DNA of 64,000 bases, taken from positions 39,234,119 through 39,298,118 of the forward strand of contig NW_023998415.1 in the NCBI RefSeq assembly GCF_014805625.2, written 5' to 3'. A program made the translations under genes and the position numbers. Origin of the DNA: Glossina fuscipes (taxonomy: Eukaryota; Arthropoda; Insecta; Diptera; Glossinidae). The notes beneath the pieces are model-generated. The model worked only from the letters and a program-made list of their open reading frames with translations. It was not told where the DNA came from and searched no databases. The first letter of the stretch is position 1, and each line of letters opens with the position of its first letter. Positions 23,910 through 37,484 of the stretch are shown piece after piece.

Positions 23910-25410
23910 GTAAGTATGTGCATATAGGGAGCGAAAAGAAGACCTTGCTTTATATGTCTCTGATGAAGTATTCTGATGTACGAATGCATACGAATGCGGG
24001 AAGTGGGAAGAGACCTTAAAAATAACCTTCAACGTTATAATCAGCACCATCAGCATTTCCAACACCAACATCAGCATCATTATCACCGTTAACATCATTA
24101 TGAGAATAATCAACAAACATTAACGTCGCCATCTTCTATGGTAACGTAAGATGACGACGGATCAATGTGATGAATTGGCCTGTCTACTGGAGCATAAATT
24201 GTAAACTTTATGCAGATGTCTTGAACCATATCAGGCTCGCGAACGGTGTGCTATTGCTATTTTCGGTTGACTAAAACTTTAAACTAACCCAGCAACCTAT
24301 TGCTCTCATTAGCGGCTAAAACCAAGCAAACAGCGAAACATTATTGTTTACGTGCAAGAGTACGGTTCGTTGTGTCTGCCTGCGCCTTGAATTTCGTTTC
24401 GGTTTTATTCTCATTCTCATTCTCATTCTTTTTTCTTATTTCTGTTCTTTCTTTTTATTCATACATATATACATGTATACGAAAAGTTGAGCATAAATTT
24501 AAAGTTTTGACTCTATGCGGAGTGGAATGTAGACGAGGTGTCTGTGTGAACGTGTTTGCATAACACATTGTATAAAAAACAAAAATAAATAAATAAAAAA
24601 AATCCATTAAGTTTTCTTATGACCAGCAATTGTAGATTTCAGCGCTTTGGTAGGTTTTCGCTTTTTCATTTCTTTTTTTTTTTTTTTTTTTTTTTGTTTT
24701 AAACTCATTCATATATCTATCTAGCTGTACGGCTGACATTTGGTTTGATGGTAAAGGAATATTGTGAAAGATTGCTTTATATGTCCAGAACTAGCCAACC
24801 TTTCAAAAAATATACTCATACATGCCTAGAATACATTCATATGCATACCAGCAGAGCTTGGCGGATTCACTGCTTGCCTCGTCGGCTGCCTGCCCGCCTG
24901 CCTGCCTGCCTACCTACCTAACATACAGATGACATTTTGTATGTTTCGATTTTTTGTGTTCTTTTTTTTCTTTTCTTTTTTCTTTTTCGCTCAAGACCAT
25001 TAAGAGATCACCAAACGCTTCACATAAACTTACTTAAAGGTAATACAACAAAAAACAGTTTTTCTTCCTTGTGACTTTTAGCTCAGTGAACTTCATCATG
25101 TGTGGCCTTTGCAGTGAAAGAGAACAAAAAAATCCAACTGACTAACTAACAACAAGAATAGTGTATTTTTATAAAATACATCAACAACTTATCAAAAATC
25201 CACTACATCATCATTGAGAACGATGATCGATCTGTCTTAAAAAATCCGTTAATAACAGTTAAGCAAAGTATTAAACTTTATAAAACACACATGTAGGCGC
25301 TCGCGCAAAAACTCTTTGTCGGTTTCTTTTCGTATATTTGTCGCATAATTATCTCTTTTTGTGTTTAATTTAGCCAAAAAATTCTTCCAAAATTCTTATT
25401 CTATGTTCTC

Positions 25411-25442
<32 letters not shown>

Positions 25443-27049
25443 CAAAAACAAAAACAAAAAAGCATTTGCAAGAAAGTAAAAATGAAAGAAATAAATTAAA
25501 ATTAAAATTAAACAAATACCTGTACGAAAACCCGATCATGTCATTCATTAAACCCAAGCAAAGCTCTTCACCCGACTTTTTTCATATATTCGTTGCTCTT
25601 TTAGTGCCTCTTCTGCTGCTTACAAAAACCGCAACTTTTTAAACTTTATCTGTTTAATGTGTGCGTTTGTTTAGTTTATGCCTTTTACGTGTACGTTGTG
25701 CGTACGTACGCGTATCTCTGTGAGTGTAATTGTTTGCACGTAGTTGTGCATATGTATATATATGTACCTCTACCCATCTTGTCTTAATTAATTACTTGCC
25801 AAAGTGCAGAACGTGATTGTTTTCACAACCGCATCCCATACGTACGTATGTACGTATGTACATTATTCCGTAGAATCGTTTAATTAGTAAAAACTTAAAA
25901 CTGCTTGATGTTGTTGATAGCGATAATGATGATAAGTTGCCTTATTTATTCTCTTGTTTGGCTAAATATAATTCGTAGTATAATTGTGATTTCATTCTTC
26001 TTCTTCTTCTTCTGCTTCTTCTGTCTTTTATTTATTTTCTATTTTTTCCCATTTTTAATGTTTTCATCTTAAAAACTAGAAAAACAATCTGAAAATTCTT
26101 ATCCCAGAGTTGTTATTGTGTGCACATCTTCCTGGGTCCCTTATGTTAAAAGAAGTGAAGATCACTTCGAAAAAACTAAAAGATCATTAGGTGAAAAGAG
26201 CTGACGTTGCAAATTTTAATCATTTCACTAAAGTGCATCATACTTGCCCATTTAAGTTACCTACTGATAGTATCGAACGAATAGTGTCTAGGTTGGCGGC
26301 CATCAACCCGTTACTTTTTTCAATAAGAAGACATTGCTTTACTTGTCATTATCGCCAACCTTAATACTATGTCCATTAATCGAAGTTTGCTTAGGGATAA
26401 TAAATACATCATGTTCATCAATGTCCATCACAATGATATGATAATTTTCCCTTACTTCTATCCTTCTGTCTAGTTATCCTGTCGAGCCTATCTGCCAATT
26501 AATATAATAAAAGAATTCTGGCACATATAGAAGACTCTTGAGTCAACTGCTTTCGTTCAGTTTTAAGCTAAGACCTAATTTGCCTAGAAACCCTTATTGG
26601 TAATAGCTCAGCATTTTTTGAAATGTTTTCAAAAAATCTCAATTAGCTCGAACATATATACAAGCCAAGTGATCTTTAAAGTGACTGTGTATTGAGTATT
26701 TACGAATAGCTACAGAACGCATTTGGTTTCGATTTCTTTGTGTCTGTGAACAGATAACGAAATCATGCAGCCAAAGGCTATGTGCCCACGCTATCATGTT
26801 TTACGTCGATATATTTGGGCGGCGCTGTTTACTATCTTCGATATCCTGTGAAAAGTATTGAGCTTGGGCAAAATTTACCACTGATCGCAGATCGCCCTTC
26901 TCCATTGTTGGCAACTTTCTTAAATCTGGAAAGAGAAAATAATTTAAAAGGACTAAATGTGTGGCAAATATGGAACGTGAGCGAGCGAGTCGAACTTTAA
27001 TTTTCTTCTTTTTTTTTTTTGTCCCTTTGCGATAACATAGTTTGAGAAC
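22731..27049. other. AT- and simple-repeat-rich non-coding stretch
   Basis: The stretch holds a long TA array (23851-23910), (TCATTC)n (24408-24430), a long T run (24670-24696) and CCTG/CCTA repeats (24888-24920). It also holds an A run with CAAAAA variants (25418-25465), GTACGTAT repeats (25838-25862) and (TTC)n (25995-26021). The part from 26050 to 27049 is more complex but without recognised content. Confidence 0.55.
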
Positions 27050-27330
27050 TAGTGCATTGTCCTAATGATACAATCCTCATGTTTTCGCCAAATGCAGTCG
27101 TTTTTCCTTGATCTCATCAACAATTGCCTTAAATGCACCCAATACTCGCTGTTGATTGCTTTCCTCTTGGGAAGTACTCAATGGAAAACATTCCACACGT
27201 ATCCAAAAAACATGACAGTACGAATTTATCCGCATATCACTTGGAACCGATTGCCCTCTTCCAATTAATCATTTTGACCGCTCCGTATTTCATCTATGGT
27301 TATAAATACACCCAAAAACTCGGCTTCCAA
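27050..27330 (-). pseudogene. Mariner transposase relic (catalytic core part)
   Basis: On the minus strand, 27327-27290 reads EAEFLGVFITIDEI, matching the mariner stretch around the first catalytic Asp (EEFLxRFxTxDETW). Further on, CFLDTCGMFSIEYFPRGK matches the mariner block FWDxRGxxxIDYLxKG. After a frame change, AFKAIVDEIKEKRLHLAK is followed by HxDNAL at 27061-27053, matching IKEKRPHLAKKKVLFHQDNA with the second catalytic Asp. At least two frameshifts and several stops break it. It has no third catalytic region and no visible terminal repeats. The plus-strand frames here are antisense by-products. The mariner/Tc1 superfamily assignment is firm; the subfamily is not. Confidence 0.8.
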
Positions 27331-27459
27331 ATAACGTAACAAAAATGTTTCGCTTAATCTTGTTGTTGTCTATTTGCCGCTGCCCTGCCTTCCCAGCTTA
27401 GATGTCAAGCATTTATTTTTCGAAATAGTTTTGGTTCTTTTTCGTTATACTCTTGGAAA

Positions 27460-27516
27460 TCACACACACACACACACACACACACGTACACACACACACA
27501 CACACACCCACACACA
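27460..27516. repeat. (CA)n microsatellite
   Basis: Two nearly pure CA blocks are separated by CGTACA and end in CCCACACACAGG. The Thr-His runs in overlapping frames come from this repeat. Confidence 0.9.
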
Positions 27517-29735
27517 GGTAACATTAAAGGGACCATGTTTGAATTTTCTCATCTTTGTACAGAAGATTTTCGGAATTTTTTCACGCAGTCAGTCAGTCAG
27601 GCCGAAACCAATTACTCGAATTTTATGTTATGTACGCAGATGTCTTTACATTTTTCGCGACGAAGCGTTTCTCTCACCGAATTTTCCTTTTTCAATGATT
27701 CTTTTCGACAGCACTATTTTTCTTCTCTTTTTATTATGTGCGCTTTCGGGGCCATCATAGCGAGAGTACAGGAAGCAACATTGCATATTAACTCATTTTT
27801 ATTAGGATAACTGAACTGAACTAACTTATGGTGCGAAATTTTGCTTTTACAAAATTCGGTAATTTTCGTTCTTCACCAAACCGATAAATTCGGGATTTGT
27901 CGATGAAAATCTTCACATTTTTCGATATGGGTTGAAAGCTAGACACTAAAATTTCACCTGCATTTCTTGAGTCACTATACCAAATAAGATTCTGCGAGCA
28001 TGAATTGAACACGGTTACCGTATATTAGTTTCTGGTATCGTTGTGGTAATTAGCCAGCCAACTATATTATATAGATTTGCTTACCTTTTACCAAAGTTTT
28101 TCGAGAAAACAAAATAATAGCATGAATGCAACCAAAGAGAGATCATGTGAATAAAAATTTTGATTAAGCAAAATCCAAGCATTAACTAACATGGCATTTG
28201 AATGTATTAAAGCGTGACTGAAAGTCAATAAGAAAGGCGAGAGACAGTCTTGCCATCAATAAATTGCTAATATATGTGCATTGAATTTTGTAAATAAATA
28301 TGTGTGCAATAATGCTAAGCAGTGCAAAACATACTCAACTGAAGTGTTTATTTCTTTGATTATTGAAAATTTTCTTTGCATTTCTTGCAAGCTTATGATA
28401 TTCATGTAGTGCTAGAATAGCGATAAGGTGGATTAGAATCACATCTGCTTTACTAAAATATATATGTAATAAAACATTTGTCTCTCAATATCTCTATAGA
28501 TATTTATATGAACATAACAAAACCTTCAACTATTGCTTATGCAATATCGTACACAAGTAGCTGCTTCATAGTTTTCCTGTACCTAGTTCTAGTATAATAA
28601 ATATTAGGATTAATTTTTGGAGTGAATTAATTCAGAAAAACTTTATTAAAAAGTTTTTTAATACATTACAGATTGCCTAGATTCCAGTGGAACGTAATAT
28701 GAAAAAAATAAAAATAAAGTAAAAATCAAAAAAAAAAAAAAAAACCCACAAAATAAAACAAAAATTTAAAATTTGAAAAAAAAAAAAAAAAAAAAAAAAC
28801 GAAAAAAAAGGAAAAAAATTTCTACTGCTCTTGCATACCACAAACGCCCACTCGTCACAATTTAATGCGGAGACAGGTTCATTTGATTACGAGGTTGCTG
28901 CACACATGCGACGATGTCATGTAAACAGTCGTGCAATGAATGCATTGCTTGCAAGCACGTTGCAACGAAAATTTTCATAAGTAAATTAACGAATGTGTAC
29001 ATAATCGTGTTATGTACACACACGCAGAACATACTGACTTACTCGCTTGAAAAGAAGGCCTTCTAATATTAATAAAGTCTAACAAAAACTAAGCAAAACT
29101 TAACAAGAAGGAAAAGCAGGGCAACGCCTACTCACAAAAGAGGCTAGAACGCACTAGCACCGTCATGACCGTACAAATGTAAAATGTGCTACACACGAAT
29201 TTAAATAGTAAAAGATGAAAATGTATAACAACATTTGATCAAATATCAACATCAGTTGCAGCCCGGGCTATATAACAATAGCGAGGACAACAACAACAGA
29301 AAGCATTATTTTTTCAAAGAGTAGGTATCTAAAAAAAAGAAACAAAAAAAATGAAAAATTTGTCATACGACAAAAGGTCCGTCTATATATATAGATATGT
29401 AATACACATACAAATGCACGCAAATACTAGGCAAATAATAAGAAACATCCACATTTAAGCTTCGAAAATTTGTACAATGAACTAGAAAGTAAAGATTTTG
29501 CATTCGATCGCTGTTAGAATTTTCGGTTATTCAGAAAGTAAGCGACTGGTGTGCAATTTAAATATCCATGTCTAATCGGCCATTATATGCAAGGTAACGG
29601 TAAAAAGGCATATATATATATATATATATAATCGATTTTAAAATCAAAAAAAAAAAGCAAAAACAAAAAAAGAGAAAAATTTTTTTTTTTTTAAATTTAT
29701 GCGACACAAATGTAGCTTTGATGGGAATAAGACCA

Positions 29736-29838
29736 GAGAGCTGATCTCAATTAATTGAAGGATGCACTTTACGTATGCGGATAAAGTACGTTTTTAGTTT
29801 TTTTCTAAATGCGTTGCTTATCAGCGTGAGCAACGCAT
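29736..29838. other. Run of four adjacent palindromes/hairpins
   Basis: In about 100 bases there are GAGA-GCTGA-TCTC (29736-29748) and the perfect palindrome TCAATTAATTGA (29747-29758). These are followed by ACTTTA..TAAAGT (about 29766-29787) and a perfect 10-bp stem ATGCGTTGCT/AGCAACGCAT with a 10-base loop (29809-29838). The function is unknown. Candidates are a structured RNA, a protein-bound cis element or chance. Confidence 0.4.
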
Positions 29839-30408
29839 ATTCGGAGGAATACAGATGCAGCAGCTCGAACGTTTAATTACTCTTAAAAGCAGACTATATT
29901 TATATATAAAGTTAATATAACTTGGCTTTGGTTGTGCAGTATAAACATTCAGAAATTTAAGAACAAACATAGTTACAATATTTTTCAATGTTATTTAATT
30001 TAAAGTTCATTATGAGTTGAAAATTAAGGAAATAATTAAAATACTTTTTCGATTTACCTTTTTTTTTTTTTTTTATTCTTAGATATACATGTGCATACAT
30101 ATAAGTATGAAAAGCACTCTATGTAAACTAAATTTTGTAATTGATTATAAAATATTATGCGTTACTGAATTTTCCATTGTGATTTAATTAAAGTTTTTTA
30201 AACATACACACTTACATATGCAAACAAGCATGTGGAAATATGTATGCATATATGCAAGCAAAAATTTCTGTAACAAGTTTTTATGCTCTTCATTCATATT
30301 TTACAATTTTATCCTCATCAATTTTATTAATAGTAAGAGTGGCTGGTTATAAAATGCTAGACTTTCACTTCAATTTATAGCAGTTCTTGTCATAGTGCTG
30401 TTAGCCGC

Positions 30409-30455
<47 letters not shown>

Positions 30456-30465
30456 NNNNNNNNNN

Positions 30466-30527
<62 letters not shown>
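30409..30527. repeat. (AGT)n microsatellite with assembly gap
   Basis: Pure AGT repeats flank a 10-N gap (30456-30465), so the true length is unknown. The neighbouring open frame is a poly-Val/Ser by-product. Confidence 0.95.
30456..30465. other. Assembly gap (10 N) inside AGT repeat
   Basis: Ten N bases sit in the middle of a pure AGT array, which suggests the assembler could not size the repeat. Confidence 0.99.
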
Positions 30528-33500
30528 CTATAATGGTTGGCCGTGGTGGTGGTGATGGTCATAGTCAACATATGTGCGACTTGTAATGATATGTAAGTTG
30601 GACTATTTTATATAGAACATGCATAAAAAATACGTTCAACGTATATGTAATCATTCTTTTCCTTAAAGGCAGTCTCTTTATGTGTATGTATGTATGTATG
30701 TATGTGTGTGTGTGTATGTATGTATGTATTTGTTATTTACTTACACTTACCAGCTCTAAATTAAATAGATCAAAATTTATGAGTTCCTCTACTGACATCA
30801 ACCATTTACTGACAATCGCATAAAAATAGAGAAGCTCGCAATCACTTGCATGCACGTATAGTATATAGTATTGTGTGAAATATTAAAACGACAACAAGTC
30901 TCATATTTTCGAAAATGCCATTTACTACATTGCGGTTCATTGCATATCTTACTTGGGTTCACATTCTGACAAGCAAATCCAGTCATAGATATCGAATCAA
31001 ATTCTATCTACTCTGAGCCACGTTATGCGTCGATTTGTTACCTTTCCAAAGTCCATCAGAAAAATGAGTAGAAAAAAAGAAGAACAAAACAATAAAACGT
31101 CTGGTATTGATTGACAGTCTCGCGACTTCATGGAATAAAATAACGACTGGTATGCAGTAAGCAAATAAATAGGAAATTGTCCGAATTCAAATTCATCTCA
31201 AGTTCTATTAATATTCTTAGATCACCGATCAACCGCTCTTTCGATAAATTATCGTTGCAGCGAAAGTTGCTAAATTATCAAAAGGCCCACTACGACCTAT
31301 CTCTAAACGTAATAATTGATAAGCCGATAAGTTACGGATCGAGCACTTTCCACTTTCTAGACAAACAAAGGCGGCCTTTACACATCTTTCCTAAATTAAT
31401 ACTATTCTGTGTATGATTGAGAAGGGAAAAAAGATTTGGGAGAAATGAGAGGTAAACACTATTTTATGCAAACAATTTTCATATTTTTTTTTTTTCTTTT
31501 AAAACAGTTGAATATGAATTTTGATATCAGTGCTTTTGCTCGTCATTTATTCTCTGTTGTTGTTTCGTTATTTCCCAACACTGTAAGTAAGTAAGCGTAT
31601 GCGTTATCTGTCTCTAGTGTAGGAAGTGTGGGCGATTGTTTGCACGATTTTCCGTTTTTATTGAACAAAAGAGGTAAAAGAAACATTTAACACAAATGAA
31701 GAATTTTTTTATTGAATTTTTTACAAAAATATATGTATATGTACGACAACGAATAAATATCTGCTTGTAGTAATTTGTACAATTTAAGAGATTTTCAAAC
31801 AAGAAGAAAACATAACCATTTCGCATTTCGTAAATGAAAACGGGAAAAGCTTTGCAACTGATCATATATTTAGACTCGCGTTCATTATGTTTTTTAATTT
31901 GCAGTTTAGCAAGAACAGCATTTACTCGTATATAACAAAGTTAGTTTGCACTCTATGCGAATATTATATAATTGACACGCTTTCCTGTCTAGTAGACATT
32001 AACTAATGTTAGCAAGCGTTGGAAAGCGTGTTTACTTTTATGATCACTCACAGGCTCTTCTTCGACATGACAGTCTAATTTTGATTAATAATTACGCAGT
32101 TATCTCATAGATTCTTAATCATACCCCGAAAACAGGGATTTGCCCTTCGTATTGCAACAGTAGCTTTCTTATTCCGCTTCAGAAATGAAGAGACAGCTAT
32201 CTCGTCGAAAAGCAAAGAGCCACTGCCAAGAAGGCATCGTTACTCAACATCGAACTTTCGCTATCATATCTTCCATTTCTTTATTGCAGCATGACTTCCG
32301 GAAAAGAAAATCAACCTTTACAAGCTTCTTAGAAGTTATTTGTCATGTTTTCATCTGGTTTCTCTGGTGGCTCTCGCAGTGATGTTGCATAAATTGTTTT
32401 TAGTAGAGTTTTGGACCAAGTTCGCCATAAATTGTTGATCTTCACACTCCACGTCTCCGGCTTTCCTTTACATTCATTAAAATAGATGAGCTCTTATCTT
32501 CATAACGGATTATGCAGCGTTATGTTTACATCGATCATCTCCGTCATCACTGACGAATCTCCCTAATTTCAAATGCCTCTGAAAGGTATCCTTTTTATTC
32601 ATCCCATACATCGTCCTTTTTCTCATTAAATGTTATAAAATTTAATTTAAAAAAAATGAAAGAAACTTTCAGTCTCAAAGAAGAACTTATTAACCCCACT
32701 GAGTAATTAGTTGATCGAATCACAAAAGTTAGAAGATGTGGATTCGTTTCGTTCGAATTATACGTTTTAATTTATACCTTGATGTCTCTATTGATAAAGC
32801 TGGGTCAGGGCTAGGTTTTATTAACCAGTGATCCCAAGTACTTGATGACTGTTACGTTTCCAAAAGACTATACATGAGCTTAGTGAGACCAAAAGTTGTG
32901 CAACTTGTCTCTGTTGTGTTGTCTTCTTTCTACGAGTGTTATGTAGATCCATAAGAATCCGATCAAAGCACTTCTTGCTCTTTACCTTACCTCTTGAATT
33001 TGATCGCCATTAGCGATTGCTAAGCTTTTGCAAGCTTGCAACGCTTTATGAACTCATTACCGAGTCGGATCTATACCGGTTGCGCATGCGTCTTTATGCA
33101 CGATGCGCACATGGTTTTTTTTCTTCTTCTTCTTGTTTATTTTTGCATGAATTTTACCCTTAATACTTAGGATAACGTTTTTTTTTTTATTTTATCTCAA
33201 GTTAATATGTAAATATATATATAAATACAAGAAAAAGTTCGATATTTCGGCACAATATGTTTAAGCAATGGTAAAGTCAATCAACCATTGTTAAAAGGAT
33301 TGTTAAGCACATAACAATATGCTAAAAACATCGTAAATGTGGCAGAGCCCGGATTAACTATCCATAAGATAATTTCTTTCTACTTAGAGCGCGTTTGTAA
33401 TGAAACCATGAACGGCTTCAACGTGACCGATAAATTGATCCTTATGTTCACTCGTAAAAACTAATGCGATTAAAGAGCGCTCTGGCGAATAGGTAATGGC

Positions 33501-36500
33501 ATCGTCCTTCATTGCAACATCCCTTCCTTAATGGTACGACAAAAGTTGAGAAAATTTACTTAGAAAGTTTGGATGCACCCATCACACTTGCCACGTCCGA
33601 TTATCGTTCGTAGCATAATTCGTGTGACAGTGTAAAGTTGTTTTCAAAAAAATCCAAATCATTTGCTTTAGGTTTTCACCCAAAAGTTACAAATTATTGC
33701 AGTAAATACAATCTTTTCATCAGAGTCAGCCAAGACCGTGCATGTTTAGCACATTGACACACTAACCTTTAAATTTTATTAACATCATAGGAATAAAAGA
33801 AATGTGTTTGACTCTTGGTAAAAAAATGCTATAAACTTTTCCCTTCAACAGTACTACTCCCAACTTTAACGTAAACAATTAAAAACACTATAGTGGGCCG
33901 CGTCCATCCATTAAAAATCCCTACCTGCGGCACTATAGGGAAAGTTCTCGAAAAAGTGTTCCCATCCGAACTATAATATTTTCAATAGCCTTTCGTTCTT
34001 TGGCCGAAACACCCAAATTGCATTAAAATAAATTAAAAATTGCGGGCACAAGACAACAAGACGGAGAGAGAAAGTGCGTCTAATTCGAACGGTATAATAA
34101 AATTTGGATCTCTGCCAAGCGCTTCTGACCCTTCTACCGTAAATGCTAATTGATTATTCTTAAAGCCTGTAAGTATGAATGTTCTTTTGCTTTAATTTCA
34201 TTTTAAAATTTTTTATTATCAAAAAATATAAAAAGATTTTAACCGCTTTACTGTACCGTTGTGTTATTTAAACTGCGTTGCTCTATTGTTCACAATTAAA
34301 CTGATTTTGACGTCTTATTGCAAACTTTTCTTTTAAGCTATTTTTTCGTTAGTCTTCGATTGTATTACCCTCGTTGTTGCTTTTATAGCACAACAATGTT
34401 GTGTAAAATCTAGAATTCAAGGAAGTTTTCAAAAAGTTGTAAAAACATAAGCAATATTTACTCGAACCATTACAGTTGTAGTCGAACATTCTATACTTGA
34501 AACGCATACGCTACCGTCGACTGATGTTTTCGTTAATATATCTCAGTGCGCACAATTTCGCCGAAATATCCATAGAGTTTGAATCTGCAAGTTGAGCGGA
34601 AAGATAGGCATACAGGTAGACTTAAGTCCAATTACTAAAACTGATACTAAATCCATCGGTATAATAAAGAACTTGCCTTAATAATATGCACCATGCCCCA
34701 CAAGTAATAGAAAGAGTGAGTTATAGATAATCCGATGAAAAGAATAAAGCATAATCTGTGATGAAGTTGCGCGCCGTAGAATTAATTTTAATCGGCGAAC
34801 AAACAATTGGAGGAAATGATAAAGACTAACTACTAAGAAATGTACGGCATTAGTCACGCGACCAAGATGATCACATCAATTTGCTAAGAAATGCAATGCA
34901 AAATGCATATAGAGTGTCCGAATAGGCAGACTTTGCTATATAAACACACGCAGGCGCAAACACATACTATTATCACAGCAATAGGTGGTACTTTTGCCCC
35001 AGAGACAAAACAAATGCAAAAATTATAAATCTCGGTATGCTTTCATATTTTTTTGTTATTTTGTATTTTTTTTATTTTGGTCTCTTTTTAAGATTTTAGT
35101 TTTCTTTTGCACACATACACACACACACACATATATATATATACATACATACATACATACATGCATACATACATACACACATACATACACACACACATAC
35201 ATACACACATTCTTTTTGTCGGATTTTATTGTTTATGTGGTTGTGGCCGCTTGTCGCTGGTACAAGTGTGGTTTGTTAATAAAAAGGAATGTATTCAATT
35301 AAAATTTTAACAATTTCTTAGCGCTTAACAATCAAGAGAGCAGCGTTTGTGTGTGTGTGTGCGCGTATGTACATGATAAACGGAAACCCTCGACAAAGCA
35401 GTGCCAGTGGTTTGTTTTAACAAGTTAAGCGCAGGTAACGCATCCCTACATATAAAGATTTTATTGCCTTATGCGCTAACCAAGGTAACTATTGCATAAA
35501 GAACTTAGTAATCATTTACACTGATCAGCCCAGCAATGTTAAGACTAACAAGAAAGAAAGACAATAAAGCAAAATCTTGAGGGCAGAGAGTGCGGCAAGT
35601 GTTGTGCGTGCTTCTGCGTTTCGTTAGGCTTTCTATCTTTCTCTTACACTTTTTGCGGCAAATTTAAAAAAAAAAAACAAAAATCCCAACAACTATTCCG
35701 CCTATGCATCCAAGCATAGATGTATAAATAGATTATCCTGCCTTGGCTAAAACATCGCTGGAGCTGACTTCAAGTCGATTTTCAAATTTGACTGCTTCAC
35801 GTTCACGTTCACTATCAAAGGAGTCGAACTTTATTGAGACCATTCTGTTCATCTTGGCATTAGCTCTTGCATCCCTTTTCCTACTACTTTCTGTTTCTTT
35901 TCTGTTTGTGTTGTTATTATTGTTGTTGTAAAAGGTTCACCTTTTGCGTTTTACTCATTCACCATGTGCAGTAGGCAGGTCTTTAGGGTTTACGTTTGGG
36001 CTTGGTAACGATTTTATCATCTAACGATTCATCAAAATTAATTGAAAATTTACGAGCTTTCGCACTTTGCCATTTTGTATATTTGTATGTTAAAAATTCT
36101 TCTATTCTCTTCTCGAGCTGCAGTCTTCCTAAATTGAACAGTAGCAGTGTCAGTCTCATGAATATTTTTAAAATTGAAAATCGTTACAGCTTTGTTCTTT
36201 AACTTTATTGTGATAAATTTAAATTTGCGGTTAAAAATAATTAAAAGAGGGAATAATTTTTGGAAGCACTAAACTGCGCGTACATATCACAAGAAAAACA
36301 AAAAGCAATAAAAAATTGCTTGTCTTCGACCAAGAAAAGTTGAAAAGCTTTGAAATATTAGAAAAAGGTCCTACATGCCAGAATCGAAGCGAAAAGCAGT
36401 CCTAGCGTTAAATGAAGCGATCTGGTCTATGAAAATACGATTAAAAGAGAAATTTTTAAGAACCGATGCTCTTATAACTATATATATATATATATGTACA

Positions 36501-36849
36501 GTCGTGTCCATGTGCCTAAAAGGGTTTTAAAAAAATCCAAATAAAAATTCATCGACTTTTATAGATACTATCATGTATTTGTTATTGTTTTGAAAATTAC
36601 AACAAAAAACACTTTAATTGCTCGATCAAAACCGCATATATCTCTATATATCTTATGGTAATCCTTGCGATTTTAAATAACACTTGTTACAGATCGCGGA
36701 TTATTTATGGGACACTTTGGTTTTTTTCCCCCTTTCATAATCTGATTTTCAATATTAATTAACGCAAATATCTTATATTTCTTCTCTACGCTAAAGGATG
36801 TCTCAAGTCCTTTTAGACTCACATCACCCAGCTTTTATTATACCGAGCG
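30528..36849. other. Mixed non-coding stretch, no gene identified
   Basis: A TATG/TG array lies at 30680-30729 and a composite CA, TA and CATA array at 35110-35210. The part between 30780 and 34900 is of higher complexity, with a few short coding-like stretches. Examples are a 62-codon Cys-containing minus frame at 30986-30798, a 79-codon plus frame at 31177-31416, and FLNGTTKVEKIYLESLDAP-like text near 33530-33580. None was recognisable. Confidence 0.45.
35110..35210. repeat. Composite CA/TA/CATA microsatellite
   Basis: CACACA passes into TATATA, then CATACATACA with CACACA interruptions over about 100 bases. Such mixed arrays are typical of fly non-coding DNA. Confidence 0.9.
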
Positions 36850-36945
36850 ATTTGGAATCACTTTCCGTGTTAGACACCCTCTTGAAACCGATTTGAGCTT
36901 GGCCATGTATCTGTCCTTCCGAAATCCGTCCCTCTCGACCTCTAA
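36850..36945 (-). repeat. Dispersed fly repeat, copy H (partial)
   Basis: Reverse-complemented, 36930-36901 gives GGGACGGATTTCGGAAGGACAG and ATACATGGCC, followed by AAGCTCAAATCGG. This resembles the GACGGACAGACAGACATGG..TAAATCG part of copy C. The TATATACTTT core is not preserved, so the call is weaker than for the other copies. Confidence 0.4.
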
Positions 36946-37484
36946 TGTCTGCCCATCTGTTATTGTTTTTAACCTACAGGTCGCAGTTTTTAAGATGTGG
37001 CTTGACCCAAACACAAATGCCATTGACAATGATTCCAACTGAGCTGCATTGTCGACCATTTCTCATATAAAGCATTATTTGGAAAAATCGTTATATGAAT
37101 GATTGTATTGAACGAAGTGTTGTAGGGTATTTAATTATGGACTATGGTTCACCATTATATTTTCACATATTTTAGAAATAATTATAATCTTGCTTCTCAC
37201 ATTATATAGGTTTTACTCACCGTATTGCGACTTGGACGGGAAGATGGTAACTGTTTTCAATAAAAACTGGGAAATATATTTCTGCATGTTTTCATGACTA
37301 TTCCCGAAAGCTTCAGTGACTTTGGACGCGTAGGTGTTGTTTATCAATTATATGAGAGAGCTGAGGTGAGTAGTTTTGCGGAAATGCGAACTTAACTACT
37401 TGTCCCTCCATTGAACGCATGTTATCACTAAAATGAAAAGACGAGTCCACTGCCTATTAGACCTATGCACCATAATTTACTACG

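Larger units (their letters stand above)
27331..30408. other. Simple-repeat-rich non-coding stretch
   Basis: It contains a CA array (27460-27516), A runs (28729-28744, 28778-28799) and a TA array (29611-29630). AGTCAGTCAGTCAGG lies at 27588-27602. An AGCCCGGGCT palindrome followed by TATATAA sits at 29260-29276. A cluster of hairpins at 29736-29838 is described separately. No gene was recognised. Confidence 0.55.

Noticed and set aside
29255..29300. AGCCCGGGCT followed by TATATAA as a possible core promoter
   Set aside because: There is no initiator match at the right distance and no gene downstream.
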